Source: Stephanodiscus triporus (lineage: Eukaryota > Bacillariophyta > Thalassiosirophyceae > Thalassiosirales > Thalassiosiraceae). Taken from it: 11,667 bases of DNA. The stretch lies in NCBI GenBank assembly GCA_036939755.1, contig JALLAZ010000936.1:1-11667 (forward strand), read 5' to 3'. This document shows, in pieces, positions 1-7,512 of the stretch. A model generated the notes under the pieces. The model was not told where the DNA came from and ran no database searches. It worked only from the letters and a program-made list of their open reading frames with translations. How positions within the stretch are numbered: position 1 is the first letter of the stretch; every line of letters begins with the position of its first letter. A program made the position numbers and the translations under genes.

Positions 1-84
1 TTCGCGAGAGGACACTAGACAATATTTCTACTGTAGGAATTAGATCATGTTTTTATGTGGGGGGGGGGGTATAATGCTGCGAGC

Positions 85-170
85 CATGCCACTATGATTT
101 TTTGGTGGCATGAAATACCGTACGGTACATCCTATGTACGCAATTTCATACCCAAGCGCACGGGGTATGA
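85..170. repeat. Cluster of three short palindromes or hairpins
   Basis: Three structures follow one another. CATGCCAC (85-92) pairs with GTGGCATG (105-112) across a 12-nt loop. TACCGTACGGTA (116-127) is a perfect palindrome. TCATACCC (146-153) pairs with GGGTATGA (163-170) across a 9-nt loop. The stretch is non-coding and could be an element end or a structured regulatory region. Confidence 0.45.
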
Positions 171-274
171 GGTATGAGGGTACAAAAAAATGCTGCCTGT
201 GGACAGGCCCTTAGAACTTCAACTTAGCCGTAGTTACTTAGGAAATTCTACCTTGTTGCACTGTTTATGCATGC

Positions 275-296
275 ATTCTACCTTTTTTGGTAGAAT
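275..296. repeat. Perfect hairpin ATTCTACC-T6-GGTAGAAT
   Basis: Eight-base arms (275-282 and 289-296) flank six T residues. The left arm recurs at 245-252. A related partial hairpin, ATTCTACC followed by T5 and CGTAGAGAA, lies at 696-717. These copies sit on both sides of the candidate element at 308-594. No function is evident. Confidence 0.5.
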
Positions 297-307
297 AATC
301 AAAACAC

Positions 308-594
308 TAGAGGTCGGATCCGACTCGGACTCATCACAAAAAAAAGTGGGTACGACACGCGGGTACCCAGAATAGGACTGGCATGTGCCGAGTCCGGGTA
401 ACCGGCCTTATCGCTCATTAATTTTTCTCAGGGACACTTTTTCACCAAAAGGAATTCATACGCAAAATGGTGGAAGCGGCAAAAGTGCTGCATAATACAG
501 CAGTTAAAATATCACTTCCACGTGTCTGGACTCGCGCCAAGACTCACCTCGACTCAATTTGGTGGACTCGGCCCGGGTCCGGGTCCGACCTCTA
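308..594. repeat. Candidate MITE-like element bounded by inverted repeats
   Basis: TAGAGGTCGGA at 308-318 is the exact reverse complement of TCCGACCTCTA at 584-594. Allowing one gap, the match runs further inward, to about 20 of 22 positions. CAAAAC lies just outside both ends (300-305 and 595-600), offset by two bases on the left, which could be an imperfect target-site duplication. The interior is non-coding and carries several GACTCG/CGAGTC copies (about 322, 389, 529, 550, 574). An 11-bp inverted match alone is expected about once by chance at this spacing, so the call rests on the longer gapped match and the flanks. Confidence 0.35.
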
Positions 595-2233
595 CAAAAC
601 TCCTGGTTGGGAGAGAGTGACTTTTCCGCACAACTTCTAGCCAAAATTACACTGGGCGTTGGAATAATATCTTACTCCTACAAAGAGAAGCTGATATTCT
701 ACCTTTTTCGTAGAGAAACCTAATCTCCCATTTGTAACAAGTCCTCTGTAGACTTACATAGCTAGTAGAAAAAATCTGAACGGAACCGCTTGAGACACCA
801 CTCGCCTTGCCGATCAAATTTTCCAGCGCAAACTTCTGTTGCACAAGATGATATGATATTTCTTTTACTTGCACGCACAATCCCACGTGGCCATCAATGC
901 CATCCCCATCCCAGGGGGGCGACGAGGGCAAGGACAACTATGTTGGCAGTGGGAGGAGGAGGGGATGGGGGGGATGGTCATGTCAGATCAATCGTTCTCC
1001 CCCCTCCTTCGCATTGCCACATTCATTGCCGTCGACAACGATGTTAGTCTCAGTCTCCTCTGTCATGAGAGCGGCCCCGGTCAGGCACAAGAGTTGCGGA
1101 GCAAGATGCGACAGCATCACAAGAAGTGGCGGCGCCAGTGGATGGGAGGTGTCGGCGTGACAAGAGGCCAAAGGCAATGCAATGACGACGTGAAAACCAA
1201 TGGACGACAGACAAGAGGCACAAGAGTGGCCATTGACAACAAAAGCAGCAGCAGTTGCAGCTATGCAACAATCAACAAAAAAGAAAGGGGTCAAAGATGT
1301 GCTTGTCATCACAGCGAGAGATGGCAGCATGATGGCTCACTTGGTGGCATTGGCTCCACAATGATCGTGGAGACGACGGCGTCTGCGACGACAACAATAA
1401 CAACAACAACAGCATTGGCAAGCGTCGGCAGTGCCGCTCCGCTTAGGGTCAACGATGCAATCGCAGTGATGCCTACGTTAATGTTGACATCAGTGCCTTG
1501 CAATGACTGCATCTTAATGTCAAGGCAACAAGGCGGGGTTGATGTCGTCGCGCTGACGGTCAGACAGCATAACAAGATTGGACAGCAATTTTTTTATTTT
1601 TTTGTCGCCCCCAAACGATACGCCAACGCCCTCTCCCTCGCTTGCCGCCCAGCGCGCCTCCACTCTATCATCCCCCCTAACGCTGCCGCCAACTTTGGGT
1701 TGATTGTTGGGTGTCTTGATTGATTGGCGGCCACCTAAGGCCGAGACCCCGCCCCCTCTCTGTTTTTTTATTGGTTGTGTTTCGATGCCCCAAACAAGCG
1801 ATGAGAGCGCATCCGATGGCGCGTGCCTTGCATGCCCATAGGGAGTGGCGGCGCCATGAGTTGGTGGTGCAGCTGACCTTTCCATGGAGGGAGAGGGCCA
1901 AAGCCGCTGGAGGGTAGGGCACGATCGGCTCATGCTGGTTTTTGTTGGGTGCGAGTTCACACGCATGCTCGAGACAGAATAAAACAGAGTTGAATGAAAG
2001 GCAACACACCACTTGCACAGAGCAGGGAGGAAGGTTTTATGCCATGATGTTGAAGTTGTGGATGGCTTGTGTCCCGAGGTGTTACAGTGCTAGATTGGGC
2101 TACATCGGACAGTCTCACACGTGTAAGACCAGTACATATCTGAATCTATTTAATTGACTTGTTTACAAGGAAATAAAATTGTGGGAAGGTTGGATTGGCA
2201 TGCGTCTAAATACCTTCACTGGTTTTGCATCCA

Positions 2234-3697
2234 CTATTTTGTTCTATTGATCCAACGTTCTTCCTCTTCTTTCACAATGCTTCGCCAAAGTTGGTGCCTC
2301 TTATCCCTAGCTTTGTCGTTTAAATAATAAATAGGCAAAACACTGCTGCCAGTGTTGTTAAAGTCCAGTGTATGTTCACGTTGACCATGGGCACAGTCGA
2401 CCGCCGATTTTAGATTTTCATGTATCCCCCATACCGGCAAGTTCTTAGCACTGTTGCGTGCATGCCCGTATGTGGCATACTTGTTTCGAACTTCATCCGC
2501 ATTCATGAAAAAGTTGTGAAAATGATAACCCGTCGGTGAGCCATTGGCCATTCTAATCATCAGCCCTCCGACGCCCGATCGCATGTCGGTCCCATGCCAT
2601 AGAGGGAACGTATTCATCGGCCCAAGACCGTCTGCTACGTATTTGGAGTAGTCATTTGGGTCTGCACCATACCCTTCCAGACGCATGCCATGCTTTTCTA
2701 CATATTGTCTTTTTGTCGGCGGGTGCAATGACGAGTTACCCGTGTGCTCCACGCATTTTCCCAAAAGGGCATCGGGATGATGCCATCTCTTATCCTTGAT
2801 CACACACTCCGGACTGGATTCAAACACAACCGTTGATGCAATAACCTTCGGAACGCGACAGTCTTGATCCGGTCGAAACTCGGCCACGTCGCAGATTTGC
2901 ATCGCCCTGAGAAAGTCTCTCGTGAATATTTCGTCGGCGTCGTGCATTACTGCTATATCATCTTCTCTCATTCCGTGCAATGCCCATCGAAGAGTGATTC
3001 CCTCTTTCTGCATAGAATGCAGGAATAACTCGTCTCCGGCTAGGTGTGTCATTGTTGTGTTGTAATAATCAACGCTAACTTTCGTTTTTGGCCCATACAT
3101 TTGGTATAGTGCATTCAACTTTTCAGACGGTTGGTTGGGATCATAGTATTTCCAATTTCGAGGAGACAGATTGTGAGCCGTGTTGCCCTCGATGAAGGAA
3201 ACGGTGTGAAACATATCGTAGACCTCCATTCCAACCGCCTGTAACACTTCCATGGATTCGTCGCCAAGCAAGCCTCCCAAGAAGAGACGTCGTCGTTTGG
3301 GGTGTGTCTCGTTGACCAGTCCGTAACCGTAGCGAGCGCAGCGTTCCTTCTCCTTCTCGACATCGATGATTTCATCGTCGAGCAATTCTTTCTGAATGGA
3401 GTTCAACGGAGGATCGTAGCTTGAAACAAATTCAACTTCGTGACTGTTCGGGCCAAAGAAGAACGTCCCGTGAGCAAACTGTTCCTGCTTTAAATGACCC
3501 ATCTCAAAGGTGAGCTTTAGACGCCCTTTTGTTGGCGGTGGACCAGCATCATACCACATATAAACATGATTACCTAGATAGATCGATTTCATAAGGAGTG
3601 GTATGGTCAACGCAAAGACGAGGAATGCTAGAAATATGACATGCTTCATCATCATTGGCCATCGGCCTATCATCTTCAAGTGAGGATTGACGCTCAT
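2234..3697 (-). CDS. GT17-like type II membrane glycosyltransferase
   Basis: The 487-residue protein has a short cytosolic N-terminus, one hydrophobic signal-anchor (about residues 18-36) and a lumenal catalytic region, the layout of a Golgi glycosyltransferase. Residues 137-170 (RRLFLGGLLGDE...MFHTVSFIE) resemble the start of family GT17 domains, where a loop ends in a ...VESN-type strand. DDIAVMHDADEI at 246-257 matches the GT17 motif with the metal-binding DxD (Asp253, Asp255); MGAT3 has a closely similar segment. MGAT3 adds bisecting GlcNAc to N-glycans, but donor and acceptor here are unknown. N-X-S/T sequons occur at Asn129, 176, 213, 321, 385, 447 and 484, in line with lumenal exposure. 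It is a single exon ending in TAG. The first ATG was used; Met6-Met8 are alternative starts that keep the anchor. It is divergent from COX6B across about 1.3 kb. The fold is fairly sure, the exact reaction is not. Confidence 0.8.
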   Translation of the reverse strand: MSVNPHLKMIGRWPMMMKHVIFLAFLVFALTIPLLMKSIYLGNHVYMWYDAGPPPTKGRLKLTFEMGHLKQEQFAHGTFFFGPNSHEVEFVSSYDPPLNSIQKELLDDEIIDVEKEKERCARYGYGLVNETHPKRRRLFLGGLLGDESMEVLQAVGMEVYDMFHTVSFIEGNTAHNLSPRNWKYYDPNQPSEKLNALYQMYGPKTKVSVDYYNTTMTHLAGDELFLHSMQKEGITLRWALHGMREDDIAVMHDADEIFTRDFLRAMQICDVAEFRPDQDCRVPKVIASTVVFESSPECVIKDKRWHHPDALLGKCVEHTGNSSLHPPTKRQYVEKHGMRLEGYGADPNDYSKYVADGLGPMNTFPLWHGTDMRSGVGGLMIRMANGSPTGYHFHNFFMNADEVRNKYATYGHARNSAKNLPVWGIHENLKSAVDCAHGQREHTLDFNNTGSSVLPIYYLNDKARDKRHQLWRSIVKEEEERWINRTK

Positions 3698-3766
3698 GCT
3701 CGCTGTTGTGTCATATCAATGAAAAAAGACGTGAGCGGAAAGCGGAGATGCTACCGCAACGGAATA

Positions 3767-4081
3767 CTACCCCAGGACGGTGCCGCCGAAGGGCTCCACA
3801 GCCTGATTGATGTCGAGTCTGAGTATGCGCTTTAGCCTCTCGAGTATTACTCTCTTTTTTATTTTTCCCAGGTGCGACGGTGAGCACACGACAAAACTTG
3901 GTTTCCTCGGAGTGAATATTATCTGAGAGAGAGGTGATGAGGTAGCCAACGTTCCAATGATAGTCCTCCTCGTTTGCTGGAGAGAGAGAGATGAAGTTGA
4001 GTGAGGGAGCTTGGTATGTCGTGTGAAAGGTCTTGTGAGAGGGGAGGAGGCGGGCGTTCGCGTTGACCGGGCCAGGGACAT
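3767..4081 (-). CDS. Small basic ORF upstream of the glycosyltransferase (doubtful)
   Basis: This ATG-initiated frame encodes 104 residues and ends 69 bases upstream of the GT17-like start, on the same strand. The protein is very rich in Arg, Lys, Ser and Thr. It has no acidic residue in its first 80 positions, followed by a basic stretch near residues 73-90 (KIKKRVILERLKRILRL). That composition resembles a mitochondrial targeting sequence, but chance translation of a pyrimidine-rich leader would look similar. No family is recognised. It may be a small gene, an upstream ORF in the glycosyltransferase transcript, or nothing. Position -3 is G, so the start context is fair. Confidence 0.2.
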   Translation of the reverse strand: MSLARSTRTPASSPLTRPFTRHTKLPHSTSSLSLQQTRRTIIGTLATSSPLSQIIFTPRKPSFVVCSPSHLGKIKKRVILERLKRILRLDINQAVEPFGGTVLG

Positions 4082-4267
4082 AACGATATTACTTCCAGGG
4101 CGGTCGGGACTTAACAGAGTGAGCTATTGAATTCTTAACCTACAGCTAAGATGAGTTTTTGTTGGCGAAGGCCGCCCAGAGGTTTAAGTGTCGGTGGCAA
4201 ATTAAACAAGAAAGACTTCCCAAGGGAAAAGATTCCAGAGAAAAATGGCCGGCGCCCCTAACTCTGT

Positions 4268-4353
4268 TACTCTAGAGTACTAACTTAGTCTAGAGTAGAG
4301 TACATACTACTTACTCTACGTACTCCGTTAAGTAAGTTGCAATATGTAGAGTA
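4268..4353. repeat. Cluster of six TAGAGTA/TACTCTA heptamers with a hairpin
   Basis: The heptamer occurs at 4268-4274, 4273-4279, 4291-4297, 4296-4302, 4312-4318 and 4347-4353. The first two form the perfect palindrome TACTCTAGAGTA (4268-4279). GTAGAGTA (4295-4302) and TACTCTAC (4312-4319) form an 8-bp stem around a 9-nt loop. Six copies in 86 bp far exceeds the roughly 0.01 expected from uniform base composition. It may be a binding-site array between divergent genes or the remnant of a small repeat. Confidence 0.6.
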
Positions 4354-4887
4354 AGCAATACGTACATACAACAACCCAGGCAGCAGAAGGACAACAAAAA
4401 ATAATTCACAACACACCCTTGTCAACTTAAGGTGCGTTGGAGTTGGTGAGTGAATCACAGCACGTGGCGTAGCCTCAAGCTTGGCGGGGCAACCAAATTA
4501 ATGACCAGGGGTTGTTGTATGAGTGGCTGGCGTGTGTGATGGTGTAAAGGCGAATGAAAGGGGAAATGCGACGCGTCGTGTGGTCGGCGGTCTTCCGTCG
4601 CCAAAATAATGGTGGTGGATGCGTGTGTGTGTCGTGAAAAAAGGGTAGAGGCACGGGACACTTTTCACGGCTTATTCTTTTTTTTATGGGGTGCCAGTGG
4701 GGCTACCAGGTGGACGTGTTAATTGGATGCGTATGTCGCGTCGTGCTAGGTGTTTAGCAAGAATGGAAGTGCTTGACGACGACGACGAATACCAAAATCC
4801 CATTATCGCTGCCACAAAGATGTGTTCGAAACCATAGCTTGCCTTGTTCAGCTCGATGAATACCGTGCCGATTTTTTTGTTGCTTTG

Positions 4888-4998
4888 AACTCGCGAGCTT
4901 TCTGTCGCGAGTTGTTCATCAACTTTTGGTCAAACCTCCTTACGATGAACTTATTGTGTTGTTTCTTTTCTGTCCAATCTTCATTGCCGACCAAAAGT
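4888..4998 (+). promoter_or_regulatory. Two inverted repeats in the presumed COX6B 5' leader
   Basis: AACTCGCGA (4888-4896) and TCGCGAGTT (4905-4913) form a 9-bp stem with an 8-nt loop. ACTTTTGGTC (4922-4931) and GACCAAAAGT (4989-4998) form a second 10-bp pair across 57 nt, ending 27 nt before the chosen start codon. If transcribed, both could fold in the leader. Each alone is expected about once by chance in a window of this size, so the role is speculative. A five-codon upstream ORF (ATG at 4820, stop at 4835-4837) lies ahead of them. Confidence 0.3.
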
Positions 4999-5025
4999 AA
5001 ACATTATTACCCAAAAACGGTAAAG

Positions 5026-5355
5026 ATGGGAAAGCCTGACATTGAAGCGTACAAGCTTAACAAAATGTTCTCTGCCCCCGTGGGAGAACTTAGCGCCGAA
5101 AAGCAGGAGCTATTGAACGAGGTCAAGGCCGTTCGCACCACTCCCCGCGATGCTCGCTTCCCTACCCAAAACCAGGCCAACCATTGCTGGAATAGGTACA
5201 ACGAGTGGTTGGTGTGCTTGAAATCGACCAAGGACGAGGAGGGGTGTAAGAATATGAGGTACATGGCGTTGAAGATCTGCCCTGCAATTTGGTATGAAAA
5301 GTGGGACGAGGAGAGAGACGGGGGTGTTTACCCTGGTATCAAGGTTGATAACTAA
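5026..5355 (+). CDS. COX6B: Cytochrome c oxidase subunit 6B (Cox12 family)
   Basis: The 109-residue protein is a nuclear-encoded subunit of mitochondrial complex IV. In known systems this family sits on the intermembrane-space face, stabilises the oxidase dimer and lies near the cytochrome c site. The twin-cysteine signature is exact: Cys54-X9-Cys64 and Cys74-X10-Cys85, the CX9C/CX10C coiled-coil-helix-coiled-coil-helix pattern oxidised by Mia40/Erv1. DARFPTQNQ (42-50) and CPAIWYEKWDEERDGGVYPG (85-104) match the family's conserved flanks. The first 40 or so residues form an extra N-terminal segment compared with animal COX6B. The start is the ATG in AAAGATGGG. The frame stays open upstream, with an in-frame ATG at 4945 that would add 27 residues, but the family needs no cleaved presequence. 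It is a single exon ending in TAA. Confidence 0.95.
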   Translation: MGKPDIEAYKLNKMFSAPVGELSAEKQELLNEVKAVRTTPRDARFPTQNQANHCWNRYNEWLVCLKSTKDEEGCKNMRYMALKICPAIWYEKWDEERDGGVYPGIKVDN

Positions 5356-6504
5356 TGACTGTGGTTAGTATTTGGGGATGAGGAGAGAGAATAATATTTT
5401 TGTTGAACGGGTTGGAGTTGCAATTCTCCTTAGGAAAGATAACTGCTGTAATTTGATTAGTAGTTCAGTACTCAAAATCACACCAGATTAATGCCCAGAA
5501 AAATAATGATCCAGAGAAAATGTCATTCTGTGGATATTGTACCTTAAGACATCAATCCATAACCACTAAATTGGGGAAGCCCATTTCAACTTCAGAAGGG
5601 TGAGGTACTTACTTTTTTTGTTTTAGTGGAGCGGTTAAGCTAATGACGTTTTCCTGTCAAGCAAAAAAGCAAATTGATATTGCATCATGAAGGATGCTAA
5701 GACTAAGGAGAGTCAGCTACCCCAATCATATGTGGGGTGATTGGCAACTATGCGATTGGATTAAGTTGCTAACACTCAAGAGAAGAATGTGGACGTTTGC
5801 TAATTATCATCAAGTGAATGTGTTTTGGTACAGTACAATCAATGATGAGACGAAAAGGGCAGAAAACTGGGGGTTCCATGAAGACATGGGAGGATTCGGA
5901 TTAATTATATCATAGGATAAGAAGTTGGGGCAAAAATTTGTTTTTAGTCATGTATTTGTAAGACAGTGGGAGATTGTGGGCAAGATTGGCAAGAACCCAC
6001 ATGAAAGTATGTACAAAATCATTTTTTTAAGAATCACTTACTGTGAGTAGGTACCTAAGAATTTGATATTTGACTCACGACTACTAATGAAAACTTGGTG
6101 ATGATCCATCAAAAACTTAGACTCAGTGATTCACCATCCTCTGGTAGAAGCTACTTAGAAATGCATGTATTTTTATGAAAGATGGATAATTTTCCTGGTA
6201 GCTACTACCTATCTAGCCAGAGTCTCGGTCAAAAAACAAAAAAAATAGCTAGATACTCTACCTAGGTAAAATCTANTTGTTAGGCGTAGGGTACTTTCAG
6301 TATTGTGGGATGGAGGGTGGGACTCCGTGTCGTTACAGGCAGAGTATGTGTTTTGGGGGTAGCGAGCTAGAGTAAGTACTTCCAGACTTCACGGTCGCCG
6401 CAACCCCAGGAACTTCGGAGGCCACCGGCCAGCCAGAGTTGCCTCCTCGTCACTCGCATTCACCATCCGCCGCTTTTGCCGGGTCTACTTTGTGGGCGAG
6501 CACG
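5356..6504. other. Intergenic region between COX6B and the coiled-coil gene
   Basis: This 1.15-kb, AT-richer spacer lies between two plus-strand genes and holds the COX6B 3' flank and the promoter of the next gene. The only ATG-started frame of note (5694-5915, 73 residues, tryptophan-rich) matches no family I know and lacks supporting signals. An undetermined base is at 6276. Next to it are an 8-bp inverted repeat (TATCTAGC 6210-6217, GCTAGATA 6248-6255) and the palindrome TACCTAGGTA (6259-6268). The heptamer TACTCTA/TAGAGTA recurs at 6254-6260 and 6368-6374. Confidence 0.55.
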
Positions 6505-7512
6505 ATGGCCCGAGGTGCGGATGGAATAACGCCCCCCGGTGAGCAGATCAGTCCCCCCCCCCCCCCCCCCCTTTTTACATCCATTCGACCGCGCTCAAAT
6601 GTCAACCGCGTTCTCGTTTTTCGCGTATTATCAGCGGACGAAAAATCGGATCAATCGCCGTACGAGTTGATGAGGCGAATCCTCCGCAGGAAGAAGACGT
6701 GGGAGGCGTCCGCGCTCAGGGCGGCGAAGTCGAGGGAGGAGAGCCTCAAAATTGACGATAATAATGCAGCGGTCGACGCCGACGACGACGCTAGGGAGAG
6801 GGAGGAGCTGTTGGATAAGGCGACGAGGGAGGACGCGATGATACGGGCGAACGAGGCAAGGGAAGAACTGAATAGGCTTTTCCTGCGGCGGGCCGAGCTC
6901 GAGAAAAGCGCGCGGCAGTGGAACGAGAGGATGAACGATTACGAACAGTCCTCATTGCGCGGGGAGAAGGACGAGTTGGAAAAATTGCGACGTGATCACG
7001 ACGATGAAATAGAACGGCTGGAGGAGAAGATGAGGGTCGAGAATGAAATGGACGAAGAGGAACGGAAGTCGGCCGCGATCGGGAGGAAGCGCACGGCAAA
7101 AGAGGGGGCGGAGGAAGAGGAGGAGAGGCGGAGGAAGAGGCAAAAGGTCATGGAATCGATTACGGCGAAGGCGGGGGGGAGCGCGAGCGATTCGGATATG
7201 AATAACATGCCAACTGGATTTATGGAGAATTCGAATGCAGGAGATGGAAATAGTGGGAAGATCGGTGTAGGAGAAGCGAAGGTTTCGGGGAGTGTCCAGA
7301 AAGAGGAAGAGTTGAAGGTATGATATCTATTAAAAATTGGGGGATTTGCGCAATGATATGATGTCAATGCCTCTTACTCACATCTCTGTATTGCTTCGTT
7401 TTCTTCTCTCTAGAAAATACTTGATGAGATGAGCTACTTAAATAAGACGAAGAGCCAGATGATATGGTTGCTGAAGCAGGTGATCACGGCCGAGACGAAG
7501 ATGAAACGCTAG
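6505..7512 (+). CDS. Unrecognised acidic coiled-coil protein, probably nuclear (two exons)
   Basis: I read two exons, 6505-7317 and 7414-7512, giving 303 residues; I do not recognise the family. Residues 15-20 are six prolines encoded by a 19-C run. Residues 51-68 (SPYELMRRILRRKKTWEA) form a basic helix-like segment. From about 94 to 190 the sequence is dense in Glu, Lys, Arg and Leu and reads as a long coiled coil. KR at 195-196 and RRRKRQK at 208-214 resemble a bipartite nuclear signal. After a low-complexity linker, exon 2 adds an ordered-looking tail, ILDEMSYLNK...MIWLLKQVITAE, possibly an interaction helix. The ATG at 6505 has A at -3 and G at +4; the frame is open upstream to a TAA at 6373 but without another ATG. 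It is convergent with the homeobox gene. A kinetochore, chromatin or recombination scaffold is possible, but that is a guess from shape only. Confidence 0.72.
6553..6571 (+). repeat. 19-C homopolymer inside exon 1
   Basis: Nineteen consecutive C residues encode six prolines and the first base of a leucine codon in the coiled-coil gene. A run this long slips easily in replication and sequencing. Any length change not divisible by three would disconnect the chosen ATG from the downstream frame. Confidence 0.9.
7318..7413 (+). other. Spliceosomal intron, 96 nt
   Basis: The intron begins GTATGA right after the AAG codon at 7315-7317 and ends TCTCTCTAG at 7413, behind a pyrimidine-rich tract. A possible branch site, TTACTCAC, ends at 7381, about 32 nt before the acceptor. 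Phase is 0. Unspliced, the frame would end one codon past the junction at TGA (7321-7323). Splicing restores a frame that adds 32 residues with composition fitting the coiled-coil protein and ends at TAG 7510-7512. Confidence 0.85.

Larger units (their letters stand above)
1..2233. other. Left intergenic region, repeat- and hairpin-rich, no supported gene
   Basis: I can support no gene in this stretch. It opens with an 11-G run (59-69) and several short inverted repeats (85-170, 275-296). A candidate MITE-like element follows at 308-594. From about 870 to 1720 the DNA is rich in CAA/CAG/GAC-type triplets and keeps open frames on both strands. The longest plus-strand frame, at 869-1723, begins at TTG; its translation is low in complexity and has no recognisable domain. 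Minus-strand frames at 1520-1966 and 1677-2018 have ATG starts but also look non-coding. A decayed repeat or a lineage-specific gene cannot be excluded. Confidence 0.6.
3698..5025. promoter_or_regulatory. Divergent intergenic region between the GT17-like gene and COX6B
   Basis: This 1.3-kb spacer separates two divergent start codons and should hold both promoters. Apart from the doubtful ORF at 3767-4081 I see no gene. The middle contains the TAGAGTA/TACTCTA cluster (4268-4353). Close to COX6B there are two inverted repeats, an ATTGG (reverse CCAAT) at about 4723 and a short GAC run near 4777. No TATA box or initiator can be assigned with confidence. Confidence 0.5.

Noticed and set aside
869..1723. 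284-codon plus-strand frame in the left region
   Set aside because: The frame begins at TTG, and its composition follows CAA/CAG/GAC-rich DNA. Minus-strand frames over the same DNA are equally open, and no domain or splice pattern supports a gene.
1125..1856. 13-bp direct repeat AGTGGCGGCGCCA at 1125 and 1844
   Set aside because: About one exact 13-mer pair is expected by chance in 11.7 kb, and the flanks do not match.
5694..5915. 73-residue tryptophan-rich frame
   Set aside because: It has an ATG start, but lies in AT-rich spacer with no recognised motif, no good neighbouring signals and a length expected by chance.
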